This document shows positions 1 through 7,714 of a stretch of DNA of 14,362 nt, one piece after another. The number at the start of each line of letters is the position of its first letter. Positions within the stretch are counted from its first letter, which is position 1. The stretch comes from an uncultured Oscillospiraceae bacterium (GTDB lineage Bacteria; Bacillota; Clostridia; Oscillospirales; Ruminococcaceae), in contig CAKSIT010000028.1 of assembly GCA_934462925.1 (NCBI GenBank), positions 1 to 14,362 on the forward strand, in the 5' to 3' direction. Both the position numbers and the translations under genes were made by a program. Below the pieces are notes generated by a model. That model did not search any database and was not told where the DNA came from. It worked only from the letters and a program-made list of their open reading frames with translations.

Positions 1-76
1 ACGAGGAGGTTTGAAGAAGCAGTCGGTGCGCTATACACATTTTCACTCAAACAAGGTTTTTAGAGGTGACCTTATG

Positions 77-1342
77 TTATTCCTGCGATTCCTCCGAGGA
101 AGCCGCCTGCGCGGTTTCTCCGAACTTTACGGGAATGTACTCCGCCCCGTCTGTCGCCTGCACAAGCGCGGAAATAAGCGCGCTGCTGCGCCATTCAAGG
201 TTTTCGCGGTCGAAAAGCTCGCCGCCGTCCCACAAAAACGCCGCCATGCCAAGCTCCTTGCAGCCGTGCGCAAGGCTCTCGCAGAAGAACACCGCGCTGT
301 CCTCGTCCGCGCCGTCCGCTATGCCGTACTCGCTTATTATAACGGGTACGCCCTGCGCGCAAAAGCGCTCGTAGAGCCTTGCAAGCAGTCCGTCCATTTC
401 TATCTGCTCCTCGGGCGAACCCCACTCCTTTGCGCTGCCCGTTACGCAGAACGCGCGCGGCGTGCGGTAATGTACGGACACTATGCTGCGCCCCGCGGGG
501 TCGTCGGGCATTACAAAGCGGCTGTCAAGGGTCTGCTCGATATCCGCGCCGTAGCCCGCTATAACAATATGCCGCTCGGGATTGTTGCCGCCGCTCTGGC
601 GTATAACGTTCACAAACTCCTGATTCAGCCGGCTGTACAGACCGTATGCGCGGTCCTCGTTCAGCTTGTCGAACGCCACCTCGTTCATGCTCTCGAAAAT
701 AAGGCGCTCGTTGTAGTTGGCAAAGCGCTTTGCTACCTGCTTCCATATCGTTCTGTAGCGCCCGACAGCGGCGATGCTTGCCACGTCCTGCGCGCCGCGC
801 AGCCACGCGCCCATGCGCGTATCGGCAGCGCCGTCGTGCTGCACGTTTATGATTACGTACAGCCCGCAGTTATACGCCTGGTCCACCACCTGCTGCACGC
901 GGTTGAGCCACTCGCCGTCTATATTGCCGTACTCGTCCGTATGCGTGCGCCACGTTACGGGAATGCGCACCGCGTTCACGCCGCTGTCCGTAAGCGCCTT
1001 GAAAAGGTCGCGCGATACCCGAGGGTTGCCGTAGAGCGTTTCGTCATAATCCGCGCCGTGTACGGGGAGCATATCTACCCTGCCGTCAAGGTCGAGGTCG
1101 CTGCAGCACGCGTCAAGCGAGTTGCCGAGATTCCAGCACACCCGCATACTCTCCACCACCTGCGCTGAGGTGAGCGGCAGCATTACCGAGGGAGAATCGC
1201 CCACGCCGAGATACCGGCGCTCCTCGTCGTTCCGGTCCTCGTCCGAAAGGCGCGGGTGCGAGAGCCATATCTGCTCCGAGCCGTCCGCGCAGCCGCTGAG
1301 AAGCAGGGTGCAGGCAACAAGAGCCGCGAGTTTTCTATTCAT
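77..1342 (-). CDS. GH5-family endoglucanase-like lipoprotein
   Basis: This is a secreted, membrane-anchored glycoside hydrolase of family 5 (cellulase/endoglucanase-like, 421 aa). The ATG at 1342 is chosen because it begins a classic lipoprotein signal peptide (MNRKLAALVACTLLLSGC, lipid-modified Cys18) and has a purine-rich GGAAGGGCGGGG site just upstream. A longer TTG-started reading frame reaches 1396, but it would bury the signal peptide and overlap the nonamer cluster. Family landmarks in order are WNLGNSLDA (about 70-78), VRIPVTW (125-131, Arg126), NVQHD (166-170, His169), FESMNEV with the acid/base Glu221, IISEYG with the nucleophile Glu338, and WDGG (Trp371). Two positions deviate: the usual NIHHD reads NVQHD, and the usual H-x-Y active-site pair reads His291-Tyr292-Arg293, so the second-shell Tyr is Arg. 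No carbohydrate-binding or dockerin module is present. The polysaccharide substrate cannot be told from sequence. Both catalytic glutamates are intact, so activity is plausible. Confidence 0.9.
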   Translation of the reverse strand: MNRKLAALVACTLLLSGCADGSEQIWLSHPRLSDEDRNDEERRYLGVGDSPSVMLPLTSAQVVESMRVCWNLGNSLDACCSDLDLDGRVDMLPVHGADYDETLYGNPRVSRDLFKALTDSGVNAVRIPVTWRTHTDEYGNIDGEWLNRVQQVVDQAYNCGLYVIINVQHDGAADTRMGAWLRGAQDVASIAAVGRYRTIWKQVAKRFANYNERLIFESMNEVAFDKLNEDRAYGLYSRLNQEFVNVIRQSGGNNPERHIVIAGYGADIEQTLDSRFVMPDDPAGRSIVSVHYRTPRAFCVTGSAKEWGSPEEQIEMDGLLARLYERFCAQGVPVIISEYGIADGADEDSAVFFCESLAHGCKELGMAAFLWDGGELFDRENLEWRSSALISALVQATDGAEYIPVKFGETAQAASSEESQE

Positions 1343-1368
1343 GTCCCCGCCCTTCCTTCCGTAAAGGT

Positions 1369-1529
1369 TTTTCCACGTTTTCAACTCAGTTTTCAACAGC
1401 GAACTGCCGCGCAGGAATGGGTTTTTTGAGAAAAACGCGCTCTTTTTGTTGAAAACTGCGCCCGAATTATTGACATTTCAACATTATCAACAGAGTATTC
1501 AACAGTTTTCAACGTGCAAATGTTGAAAA
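1369..1529. promoter_or_regulatory. Cluster of nine DnaA-box-like nonamers
   Basis: Nine copies of a TTTTCAACA-type nonamer lie in 161 bp. On the plus strand they are 1369-1377 (TTTTCCACG), 1378-1386 (TTTTCAACT), 1390-1398 (TTTTCAACA), 1475-1483 (ATTTCAACA), 1484-1492 (TTATCAACA), 1496-1504 (TATTCAACA) and 1506-1514 (TTTTCAACG). On the minus strand they are 1447-1455 and 1521-1529 (both TTTTCAACA). Start-to-start steps of 9 and 12 bp occur in both sub-clusters. TTATCAACA and TTTTCCACG are each close to the DnaA box TTATCCACA. The stretch is richer in A+T than the flanking genes. It may be a DnaA-binding region (origin-like or titration site) or an operator array for the adjacent GH5 gene, whose start lies 27 bp away. 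The copies are seen directly; the binding protein is inferred. Confidence 0.55.
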
Positions 1530-1554
1530 AGCCCGCGAGCGTACTCCTAGTGCG

Positions 1555-2295
1555 CTATACGTTGCCCGACGCCTGTTTGAGTATCTTTTCTATCGTGTCC
1601 ATGCGCGTGCGCGAGAGCGTTTCAGGCCCTTTGTAGTTTTCAAGAAAGTGCATAAGCTCGGCGCTGCCCGCGCACACATAGTCGTTTTCGCGCAGGTTGA
1701 GCCGCAGCCGCGCGCGCGGCGAGGAGAAATACAGCACGGTGTCAATCCACACGTCTTCGCCTGCGGCGTTTAGTATGCTTTTAACTATGTCGCGCTGCCT
1801 GCGCATCTGCTTTATCGGGTTATCCATTTCGGCGCTTGTGGATTTGCCGTCGCGGTAGTCCTTGCGCTGCGTCCACTTTTCGGATTTCCAGCTGCCTATT
1901 ATAGTACCCGAGTGGTTTTTCACCTCTATTATGATAATGCCGCTGTGGCTTACAAGCAGCAGGTCAAGCTCGGAGCGGCCGCGCTTATAGCGCACGGGGA
2001 GATTGCGGAAAATAATGTTGTTGCCGCTCAGGCGCTTTACCGTTTTGTATAGCTGCCGCTCGCCCTGCACGCCGCTGTTGAGTATGGCGTAGCGCTGCCC
2101 CAGCAGTATGTATGCCACGTTGCACAGCAATATAAGACCTATCGCCACGGCGGCGAGAATGGGAATGCGGTACAGCTTGAGCCACACAAAGGCTACCAGC
2201 AGCAGCACGGGCATAACGCCCGCTATCACTTGAAACACAAAGAGCGTAGCCACGCGTTTATTGTTTGCGTTTTTGCTTTTGTTGACCTTGTTCAT
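1555..2295 (-). CDS. Membrane-anchored NERD-domain protein
   Basis: The product is a 246-aa protein with two predicted N-terminal transmembrane helices (about residues 15-38 and 44-65) followed by a NERD (nuclease-related) domain. NERD domains belong to the PD-(D/E)XK-like nuclease superfamily. The expected acidic signature is visible: GER (78-80, Glu79), the strand containing Glu109-Leu110-Asp111, and the EVK motif (Glu124, Lys126). A C-terminal helical tail follows (about 210-246). The domain should face the cytoplasm if the basic N-terminus stays inside. The start codon lies 8 bp after the YchF stop codon with only a short AAGG upstream, which suggests co-transcription and translational coupling with ychF. 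The substrate and physiological role of such stand-alone NERD proteins are not established, so nuclease activity is an inference from the motif. Confidence 0.85.
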   Translation of the reverse strand: MNKVNKSKNANNKRVATLFVFQVIAGVMPVLLLVAFVWLKLYRIPILAAVAIGLILLCNVAYILLGQRYAILNSGVQGERQLYKTVKRLSGNNIIFRNLPVRYKRGRSELDLLLVSHSGIIIIEVKNHSGTIIGSWKSEKWTQRKDYRDGKSTSAEMDNPIKQMRRQRDIVKSILNAAGEDVWIDTVLYFSSPRARLRLNLRENDYVCAGSAELMHFLENYKGPETLSRTRMDTIEKILKQASGNV

Positions 2296-2303
2296 GCCTT
2301 ATA

Positions 2304-3398
2304 TTATACGTTAAAGCGGAATAGCGTTACATCGCCGTCGTGCATTACATAGTCCTTGCCCTCAAGGCGCACAAGCCCCTTTTCCTTTGCCGCCGCCATG
2401 CTGCCGCAGCTGATAAGGTCGTCGAACGCCACTATCTCGGCGCGGATAAAGCCCTTTTCAAAGTCGGTGTGGATTTTGCCCGCTGCCTGCGGCGCTTTCG
2501 TGCCGTTGGTTATCGTCCACGCGCGGACCTCCTGCGGACCTGCGGTAAGGTAGGAGATAAGCCCCAGCAGGCGGTAGCCCGTTTTGATTATGCGGGCAAG
2601 ACCTGAGCTTTCAAGGTTCATTTCGGAGAGAAACAGCGCCTTGTCCTCGTCGGACATATCGGAAATTTCCGCTTCTATCTGCGCGCATATGGGGAGAACC
2701 TCGGCGTGTTCCTGCGCGGCTATTTCGCATACCGCCTTATACTGCGCGTTCTTCTCTATATCGCCTGTAAAGTCCGCTTCGGAGAGGTTGGCGGCGTAGA
2801 TAACAGGCTTGTTTGACAGCAGGGGAGTGTCCTTGAGCATTGCGCGCTCGTCGTCGGTGTAGTCGTAGCTGCGCGCGGACTTGCCTGTTTCAAGGTGCGC
2901 TTTGAGCGCCTCGAAGAAGTCCACTTCCTTTTGCAGGGACTTGTCGCCCTTGACCGCCTTTTTCGCGCGGTCTATGCGGCGCTCGAGAATCTCGAGGTCG
3001 GAGAATATAAGCTCTAAGTTTATCGTTTCGATATCGCGCGCAGCGCCTATGCTGCCGTCAACGTGGATTATGTTGTCGTCCTCAAAGCAGCGCACAACGT
3101 GAACTATGGCGTCCACCTCGCGTATATTCGACAGGAACTTGTTGCCCAGTCCCTCGCCCTTGCTTGCGCCCTTTACAAGTCCTGCAATGTCCACGAACTC
3201 AAGCGTCGCGGGGGTGAACTTTTCGGGGTGGTACATCTCCGCGAGCTTGTCAAGGCGCTCGTCGGGAACGGATACGATACCGACGTTCGGCTCTATCGTG
3301 CAGAAAGGGTAATTCGCGGATTCCGCGCCCGCGTTCGTCAATGCGTTAAACAGTGTGCTTTTGCCGACATTCGGCAGACCTACCATGCCAAGTTTCAT
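2304..3398 (-). CDS. ychF: Redox-regulated ATPase YchF (Obg family)
   Basis: YchF is a universally conserved P-loop NTPase of the Obg/TRAFAC class that prefers ATP and associates with ribosomes. This copy is 364 aa, the usual full length. Visible motifs are the P-loop GLPNVGKST (7-15), the switch region with FCTIEPNVG (32-40), the G3 motif DIAGLVKGAS (70-79), and NLSE (204-207) in the place of the usual G4 NKxD, the family trait behind relaxed guanine specificity. A coiled helical domain spans about 130-190 and a C-terminal TGS domain about 280-364, ending in DGDVTLFRFNV. The ATG at 3398 is preferred: AAAGGA lies upstream of it, and the longer frame starting at 3485 would run through the promoter at 3438-3466. 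The NERD-protein gene follows after 8 bp. Confidence 0.97.
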   Translation of the reverse strand: MKLGMVGLPNVGKSTLFNALTNAGAESANYPFCTIEPNVGIVSVPDERLDKLAEMYHPEKFTPATLEFVDIAGLVKGASKGEGLGNKFLSNIREVDAIVHVVRCFEDDNIIHVDGSIGAARDIETINLELIFSDLEILERRIDRAKKAVKGDKSLQKEVDFFEALKAHLETGKSARSYDYTDDERAMLKDTPLLSNKPVIYAANLSEADFTGDIEKNAQYKAVCEIAAQEHAEVLPICAQIEAEISDMSDEDKALFLSEMNLESSGLARIIKTGYRLLGLISYLTAGPQEVRAWTITNGTKAPQAAGKIHTDFEKGFIRAEIVAFDDLISCGSMAAAKEKGLVRLEGKDYVMHDGDVTLFRFNV

Positions 3399-3437
3399 TT
3401 TTTTGCGTCCTTTCGTAAAAGAAATACATTCTTTATT

Positions 3438-3466
3438 ATTATAGCACCGTTCGAGCTTTTTTGCAA
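3438..3466 (-). promoter_or_regulatory. Sigma-A promoter of ychF-NERD operon
   Basis: Reading leftward, a -35 box TTGCAA (3461-3466) and a perfect -10 box TATAAT (3438-3443) are separated by exactly 17 bp. The ychF start lies about 40 bp downstream with an AAAGGA ribosome site between. No other convincing minus-strand promoter is seen between here and the NERD gene. Confidence 0.75.
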
Positions 3467-3545
3467 TAGGAAATCGAAAAAACATTCATCGGCTGCCCGA
3501 AAACAGAAAAACGCGCATTGCTCAGCCAAAAATTTGCCGCGCTAC

Positions 3546-3574
3546 TTGCATTTTGGCGTGAAATGTGGTATCAT
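3546..3574 (+). promoter_or_regulatory. Sigma-A promoter of aspartate kinase
   Basis: A -35 box TTGCAT (3546-3551) and a -10 box TATCAT (3569-3574) are spaced by 17 bp, with the extended -10 TGG directly before the -10. The predicted leader is only about 65 nt, too short for a lysine riboswitch. This promoter is divergent from the ychF promoter about 80 bp to the left. Confidence 0.7.
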
Positions 3575-3644
3575 AAAATATATATGGCATTAAGCGGGTA
3601 CGCCCCGCACCAAAATATATCACAAAAAGAAAGGTTCAACGACA

Positions 3645-4967
3645 ATGAGCAAGGTTGTAAAGTTTGGCGGCAGCTCTCTGGCTGACGCAAAGCAGTTCAG
3701 AAAGGTTGCGGAAATAATCCATGCGGACGAGGAGCGCTGCTACGTAGTGCCGTCCGCGCCGGGCAAGCGCTTTAAGGACGACACAAAGGTAACGGATATG
3801 CTCTACCACTGCTATGAGGAAGTGGAGAACGGCGAGGACTTCGCAAAGGCGTTCGCGCCCATCAAGGAGCGCTACAACGGCATAATCAACGAGCTTGGCA
3901 TAGACCTCTCGCTTGAGGACGAATATGTAACCATCGGCAGGAATTTTGTCGCAGGCGCGGGCAGGGACTACGCCGCTTCGCGCGGGGAGTACCTTAACGG
4001 CATAGTGCTTGCAAAGTACCTTGGGTTTGAGTTTCTTGACGCGGCGAAGGGTATTTTCTTCGACAACAAGGGCCGTTTCGACGGCGACATCACAAACGCC
4101 TGCCTTGGCGCTATGCTTGACAGAACGCCGAAAGCTGTTATTCCCGGGTTTTACGGCGCAATGCCCGACGGCACGATAAAGACGTTTTCGCGCGGGGGCA
4201 GCGACTTTACGGGAAGCGTTGTGGCAAAGGCTGCGGGCGCTTCGCTTTACGAGAACTGGACGGACGTAAGCGGCTTTCTTGTTGCAGACCCGAGGATAGT
4301 TGACAACCCCGAGGGCATAAGCGTTATCACCTACTCCGAGCTGCGCGAGCTTTCCTACATGGGCGCGGGCGTTCTGCACGAGGACGCTATATTCCCCGTA
4401 AGAAGCGCGAATATCCCGATAAACATCAAGAACACCAACGCCCCGCAGGACGCAGGCACGCTCATCGTACCCACGGGGACAGAGCCGCCCAGCAAGTACC
4501 TTATCACGGGTATCGCGGGCAAAAAGGACTTCTCCGTAATTTCGATAGAAAAGGACAGAATGAACTCGCACAAGGGCTTTATGCGCCGCATTCTTCAGGT
4601 GCTGGAGAACCACGGCATATTCCCCGAGCATATGCCCACGGGTATCGACACGCTCAGCATAGTTGTAAACTCGCACGAGCTTGACGGGCAGCGCGAGAAG
4701 CTTTCGCAGCGCCTTGTTGACGTTGTAAAGCCCGACCACTTCGAGATAATCGACAACCTTGCGCTTGTAGCGGTAGTTGGCCGCGGCATGAAGAGCGCAA
4801 AGGGTACTGCGGGACGCGTTTTCGCGGCGCTTTCCCATGCAGACATAAACATAAGAATGATAGACCAGGGCTCGAGCGAGCTTAACATCATAGTAGGCAT
4901 TGACGCAGCCGACTTTGAAAAAGCCATCAAAGTAATATACGATATGTTCATGCTCTGTGAGCAATAA
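3645..4967 (+). CDS. Aspartate kinase
   Basis: Aspartate kinase (EC 2.7.2.4) phosphorylates L-aspartate in the first step of the lysine, threonine, methionine and diaminopimelate pathways. The 440-aa protein has the amino-acid kinase fold: VKFGGSS (5-11) at the N-terminus, FVAGAGRD (101-108), FSRGGSD (181-187) in the substrate/nucleotide region, and the region around 203-225 with WTDVSGFLVADPR. Two ACT-type regulatory domains follow (about 290-360 and 370-440), the second with the typical QGSSELNIIVGI (408-419). The ACT pair implies allosteric feedback by an end product; which one cannot be told. The ATG at 3645 is supported by AGAAAGG upstream and the conserved start of the fold. It is monocistronic by position: its own promoter lies upstream and a large fold-back follows the stop codon by 2 nt. 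Several aspartokinase paralogues are common in Clostridia, so no lysC/thrA-type symbol is assigned. Confidence 0.95.
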   Translation: MSKVVKFGGSSLADAKQFRKVAEIIHADEERCYVVPSAPGKRFKDDTKVTDMLYHCYEEVENGEDFAKAFAPIKERYNGIINELGIDLSLEDEYVTIGRNFVAGAGRDYAASRGEYLNGIVLAKYLGFEFLDAAKGIFFDNKGRFDGDITNACLGAMLDRTPKAVIPGFYGAMPDGTIKTFSRGGSDFTGSVVAKAAGASLYENWTDVSGFLVADPRIVDNPEGISVITYSELRELSYMGAGVLHEDAIFPVRSANIPINIKNTNAPQDAGTLIVPTGTEPPSKYLITGIAGKKDFSVISIEKDRMNSHKGFMRRILQVLENHGIFPEHMPTGIDTLSIVVNSHELDGQREKLSQRLVDVVKPDHFEIIDNLALVAVVGRGMKSAKGTAGRVFAALSHADINIRMIDQGSSELNIIVGIDAADFEKAIKVIYDMFMLCEQ

Positions 4968-4969
4968 TC

Positions 4970-5070
4970 GGCGGGCGATAAGGGCGCACCTGCTGCGTCA
5001 TGCTTACAACGTCAGGCAAAAAGCCTAGCCGTTGCAAGCATTCCTTGCATCTGCACCCTTCTCCCCCGCC
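4970..5070. repeat. 101-nt imperfect fold-back element
   Basis: The sequence can fold on itself almost end to end. The outer arms 4970-4988 and 5052-5070 match at 16 of 19 positions. The middle arms 5000-5011 and 5030-5041 match at 11 of 12, and the inner arms aggc (5014-5017) and gcct (5023-5026) close on an AAAAA loop. It begins 2 nt after the aspartate kinase stop codon. There is no U-tract after the last arm, so a standard intrinsic terminator is not obvious. It may be a REP/MITE-type dispersed repeat that also shields or terminates the upstream transcript, or a structured RNA. No coding content is seen. Confidence 0.6.
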
Positions 5071-5167
5071 TTATGCGGTTCGTATTTAGGGGTATGGGGG
5101 ATTCTTGCTTGTTTTGGCGGCGCGGCTGTTTGCGGTAAATAATTTTTGTTACGGGAGGGTGCGGCTT

Positions 5168-6469
5168 ATGAAGCGCATTACGGCTTTACTTATGGCGATA
5201 GCGGCGGCAGCGCTTACGGGCTGCGAATACCGCGGCGAAATAACCGCGGCAGACCCCGCGGCGGGCGCTTCGCAGGAGGCGGGCTACATCAGCGGCATTA
5301 CCGACAGGACGGCGGATTTTGCGGGCGGCTGGGTCGCGGAGGATTCTGCGGATAAGTGGGACTTCGACGAATTCGGCGGGCTTACGATAAACGGCGAGCA
5401 GCACCGCTATTCGGCGCGGTGGTCGGTTTTCGGCGGCAATGTGCTTACTATAGACGGCGAACACTATCCCTATAGAAAGCTCTACAACGACGCCATAAGC
5501 TTTGACTACGGCGGAAGCGAAGTTACGCTGTGGGGCGAGGAGAGCGCCGAATACAGGAAAATGCTGCGCGACGAGCGCCTTAACAGCGAATGCGCGGAGC
5601 TTTTCGCGCGATACCCCGACAGCGACGGCTGGCTGTCGCGCTTTATCGGCGGGGATATCCCGTTCCTTGCAGACCCCGACTACATTGACGAGTCCCTTGC
5701 GCAGGGCGGCTTTGCGGTAAGCACGCCGCAGCAGCTGGCAAGCGCGGTGTGGTATGTAAACACGCAGGAGGCGTTCTTTACGATAATAGTGCTTGAGGCG
5801 GACATAGACCTTACGGGGTACGAATGGGCGGCTATGGGCTGGAACGGCAATGCGGACCACCCGTTCAGCGGTATGGTTTCGGGCGGCGGCCACACCATAA
5901 GCGGCATGACGATAAACATGACCTCTGGCGACGCGGGCTTTATCGGGTGGGAAACGTACTGCGCGGTGGAGAACATAACGTTCGACGGGGCGACGGTGAA
6001 CGGGGGCGGCCATGCGGCGGTAGTCGCGGGGCAGGCCATAGGCGGCAGCTACACGGACGTGACGGTGAAAAACAGCGCTGTCACGGGTTCGCAGGCGGGT
6101 TCAATGCTCGGCTGGGACGCTAACACCCGCAAAAAGGGCTGCACGGCTGACGTTACGGTAAACGGAGAGCCGTTCGCGTTCCTTTCCTACAACGAAAAGG
6201 AAAAGAGCGAGATAGTGATAGAAAACCCCGTGGTAATAACGCTCGACGAGCAGACGCACGAGGTAACGCGCCCCGAGGTCGAGGGCTACACCAACCTCGG
6301 GTGGATGGTATTCCTCGACGGCGAGCAGATGCTGCACAGAAACGCGGAGGGCGAATACAGCTATACGTACTTTCTTACAGACCCGGGGTATTACGAGATA
6401 TACCTTACGGCGTACGTGCAGGGGCAGTATGTGCCGATAAGCAACACGGTAAGCTACACGATAGAATAA
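5168..6469 (+). CDS. Lipoprotein with beta-helix-like repeats
   Basis: This is a predicted surface lipoprotein of 433 aa. The ATG at 5168 is chosen because GGGAGGG lies 8 nt before it and it opens a lipoprotein signal peptide with lipobox LTGC (Cys19). A longer TTG frame from 5105 lacks such support. Residues about 50-125 resemble small clostridial lipoprotein sandwich modules (DUF5640-like; GGW...LTING...). Residues about 184-335 carry the STPQQLASA...LEADIDLTGYEW...PFSGMVSGGGHTISGM pattern common in GLUG/pectate-lyase-like parallel beta-helix surface proteins. Residues about 345-433 look like an Ig-like beta domain. No catalytic motif is recognised, so an adhesive or scaffold role is a guess. 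It is the first gene of a six-gene array, 18 bp before the next gene. The 97 nt upstream show no strong promoter; only a weak TTGGCG / TAAATA pair (5114-5141, 16-bp spacer) was found. Confidence 0.8.
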   Translation: MKRITALLMAIAAAALTGCEYRGEITAADPAAGASQEAGYISGITDRTADFAGGWVAEDSADKWDFDEFGGLTINGEQHRYSARWSVFGGNVLTIDGEHYPYRKLYNDAISFDYGGSEVTLWGEESAEYRKMLRDERLNSECAELFARYPDSDGWLSRFIGGDIPFLADPDYIDESLAQGGFAVSTPQQLASAVWYVNTQEAFFTIIVLEADIDLTGYEWAAMGWNGNADHPFSGMVSGGGHTISGMTINMTSGDAGFIGWETYCAVENITFDGATVNGGGHAAVVAGQAIGGSYTDVTVKNSAVTGSQAGSMLGWDANTRKKGCTADVTVNGEPFAFLSYNEKEKSEIVIENPVVITLDEQTHEVTRPEVEGYTNLGWMVFLDGEQMLHRNAEGEYSYTYFLTDPGYYEIYLTAYVQGQYVPISNTVSYTIE

Positions 6470-6487
6470 GCACAGGGGGTAACGGAT

Positions 6488-7687
6488 ATGGATTATTCAG
6501 AGTATCTGGCAAACGGCATGGTTTCGGGCGGCAAGGCTTCCGCCTACAAGAGCCATATCATAAAGAACATCGAGGTCATCGGGCAGAGAAAGCTCGTTAT
6601 CATCGGCGGCGGCGCGGAATACGACCTGCTGATGAAAACCGTGGACGCTCTGCGCAAAAAGGGCGTGCGCGTTCCCGAGGTAGCTTTCAGGGTATGCACC
6701 AACGAGTACGAGGTAGACCCCGACAAGGATATACGCTTTATCGACGAGCTTCGCGGGAAGAACTCGGCGTTTTACGCGCTTATTTTACAGCCCTATACCG
6801 CCGTTGAACAGAAGTTTGCGGCGATGGCGGGGGTAGTGGGCATTTCGCAGGAAACCGCGCGTGCGCTTGAGGTGAAGTACGGCTACACCAAGCGCGACTA
6901 CTGCGAGATGAACGACCCCGACGGCTCGGGGCTTAAAGGCTCTATGGGCGGCAGCAAGGCTGAAAAGTCGCTCGCCTCGGACGCCAAGAAAAGCGCCGCT
7001 GCGGCTGCGGCGACCTCCGCGCAGCTTGCCGCGTACTCGGGCAAGATGAACGGCTCGCGCTGCTTTATTATCGGCAGCAAGAGCGCTAAGCTCGATGTTC
7101 TTAACACGCTCTTTAACGAGCGCACCTTTGCCGCGAACGAGATATGCGACTTCTTTACGCGCACGCCGCAGCGCCCGGGCTGGTATCTGCTTACAAGTCC
7201 TGAGTACTACCTCGGCAACGGCAAGTACATAGAGGGCATGGAGTGCTTCGTAAACGGCGACGTTACGGTGTTCGAGGACAAATTCAAGAAGAAACCGACA
7301 TATATCGCGCATATGTCGGGCGGAATCGTAGAGGGGCTGCCCTCGTTCTCGGACGTTTTGTCGCGCTGGGATACCGCGCGCCTTATGCCGCTCTATGAGA
7401 TGACGCAGCTTGCGCTGTACATGGGCTTTTCGGAGATATACTACTACGGATTCGACGGGCTTTTCAGGTCTGAATACGACGAATGCGGCGTGGGCAGAAA
7501 GGTAGAGGGTACGGCGGACTTCCCTGCAAAGGCAAAGGCGCTGCTTGCAAGCGTTAAGGCGTACGCCGCCAGCAGGAACGTAAAGCTGTACACCATGTGC
7601 GAAACTGCGGGCTTTTCCGAGTTCCAGCCGATAAAGTTCGAGGACATCGACTTCTCGACCTCGGCTATATTCGGAAAGCTTGACTAA
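6488..7687 (+). CDS. MptE/DUF115-like Rossmann-type protein
   Basis: The product is a 399-aa soluble protein with two alpha/beta halves. The N-terminal half (about 30-120) begins KLVIIGGGAEYD and looks like a small Rossmann sensor or nucleotide-binding fold. The C-terminal half (about 185-330) resembles the DUF115/MptE-like family found in surface-glycan and archaeal pterin genes: RCFIIGSKSAKL (191-202) aligns with that family's usual CFIIGNGPSL loop, and YMGFSEIYYYGFD (311-323) with its conserved YMGFKxIYLLGxD element. The phosphate loop lacks the usual GNGPS, so the canonical chemistry may be lost. A Gly/Ser/Ala-rich linker (about 150-186, including a run of alanines) joins the halves. AGGGGGT upstream supports the ATG at 6488. 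It lies 18 bp after the lipoprotein gene and 27 bp before thyA. The assignment rests on motif resemblance only. Confidence 0.6.
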   Translation: MDYSEYLANGMVSGGKASAYKSHIIKNIEVIGQRKLVIIGGGAEYDLLMKTVDALRKKGVRVPEVAFRVCTNEYEVDPDKDIRFIDELRGKNSAFYALILQPYTAVEQKFAAMAGVVGISQETARALEVKYGYTKRDYCEMNDPDGSGLKGSMGGSKAEKSLASDAKKSAAAAAATSAQLAAYSGKMNGSRCFIIGSKSAKLDVLNTLFNERTFAANEICDFFTRTPQRPGWYLLTSPEYYLGNGKYIEGMECFVNGDVTVFEDKFKKKPTYIAHMSGGIVEGLPSFSDVLSRWDTARLMPLYEMTQLALYMGFSEIYYYGFDGLFRSEYDECGVGRKVEGTADFPAKAKALLASVKAYAASRNVKLYTMCETAGFSEFQPIKFEDIDFSTSAIFGKLD

Positions 7688-7714
7688 CGCCACTAAAGAA
7701 AGAGAGAGCCGCAA

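Noticed and set aside
1..76. Terminator or gene after the GH5 stop codon
   Set aside because: Only a weak 5-bp aaggt/acctt pairing is present, with no proper T-tract, and no reading frame can be supported in so short a stretch.
11..1168. Long plus-strand frame (385 aa) opposite the GH5 gene, with GAGGAGG right before its TTG
   Set aside because: It is antisense to a clearly recognisable GH5 protein, is rich in Arg/Ala/Val with no family motif, and the ribosome-site-like GGAGG is only 1 to 2 nt from the start.
3399..3485. N-terminal extension of YchF from the ATG at 3485
   Set aside because: The extension crosses the perfect TATAAT promoter, lacks family similarity, and the 364-aa form already has the standard family length.
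3575..3644. Possible lysine riboswitch before aspartate kinase
   Set aside because: The leader after the promoter is only about 65 to 70 nt, far shorter than an L-box aptamer, and no matching stems were seen.
3636..4964. 442-aa minus-strand frame covering aspartate kinase
   Set aside because: It mirrors the aspartate kinase gene almost exactly and has no recognisable domain. G+C-rich codon use on one strand often opens such shadow frames on the other.
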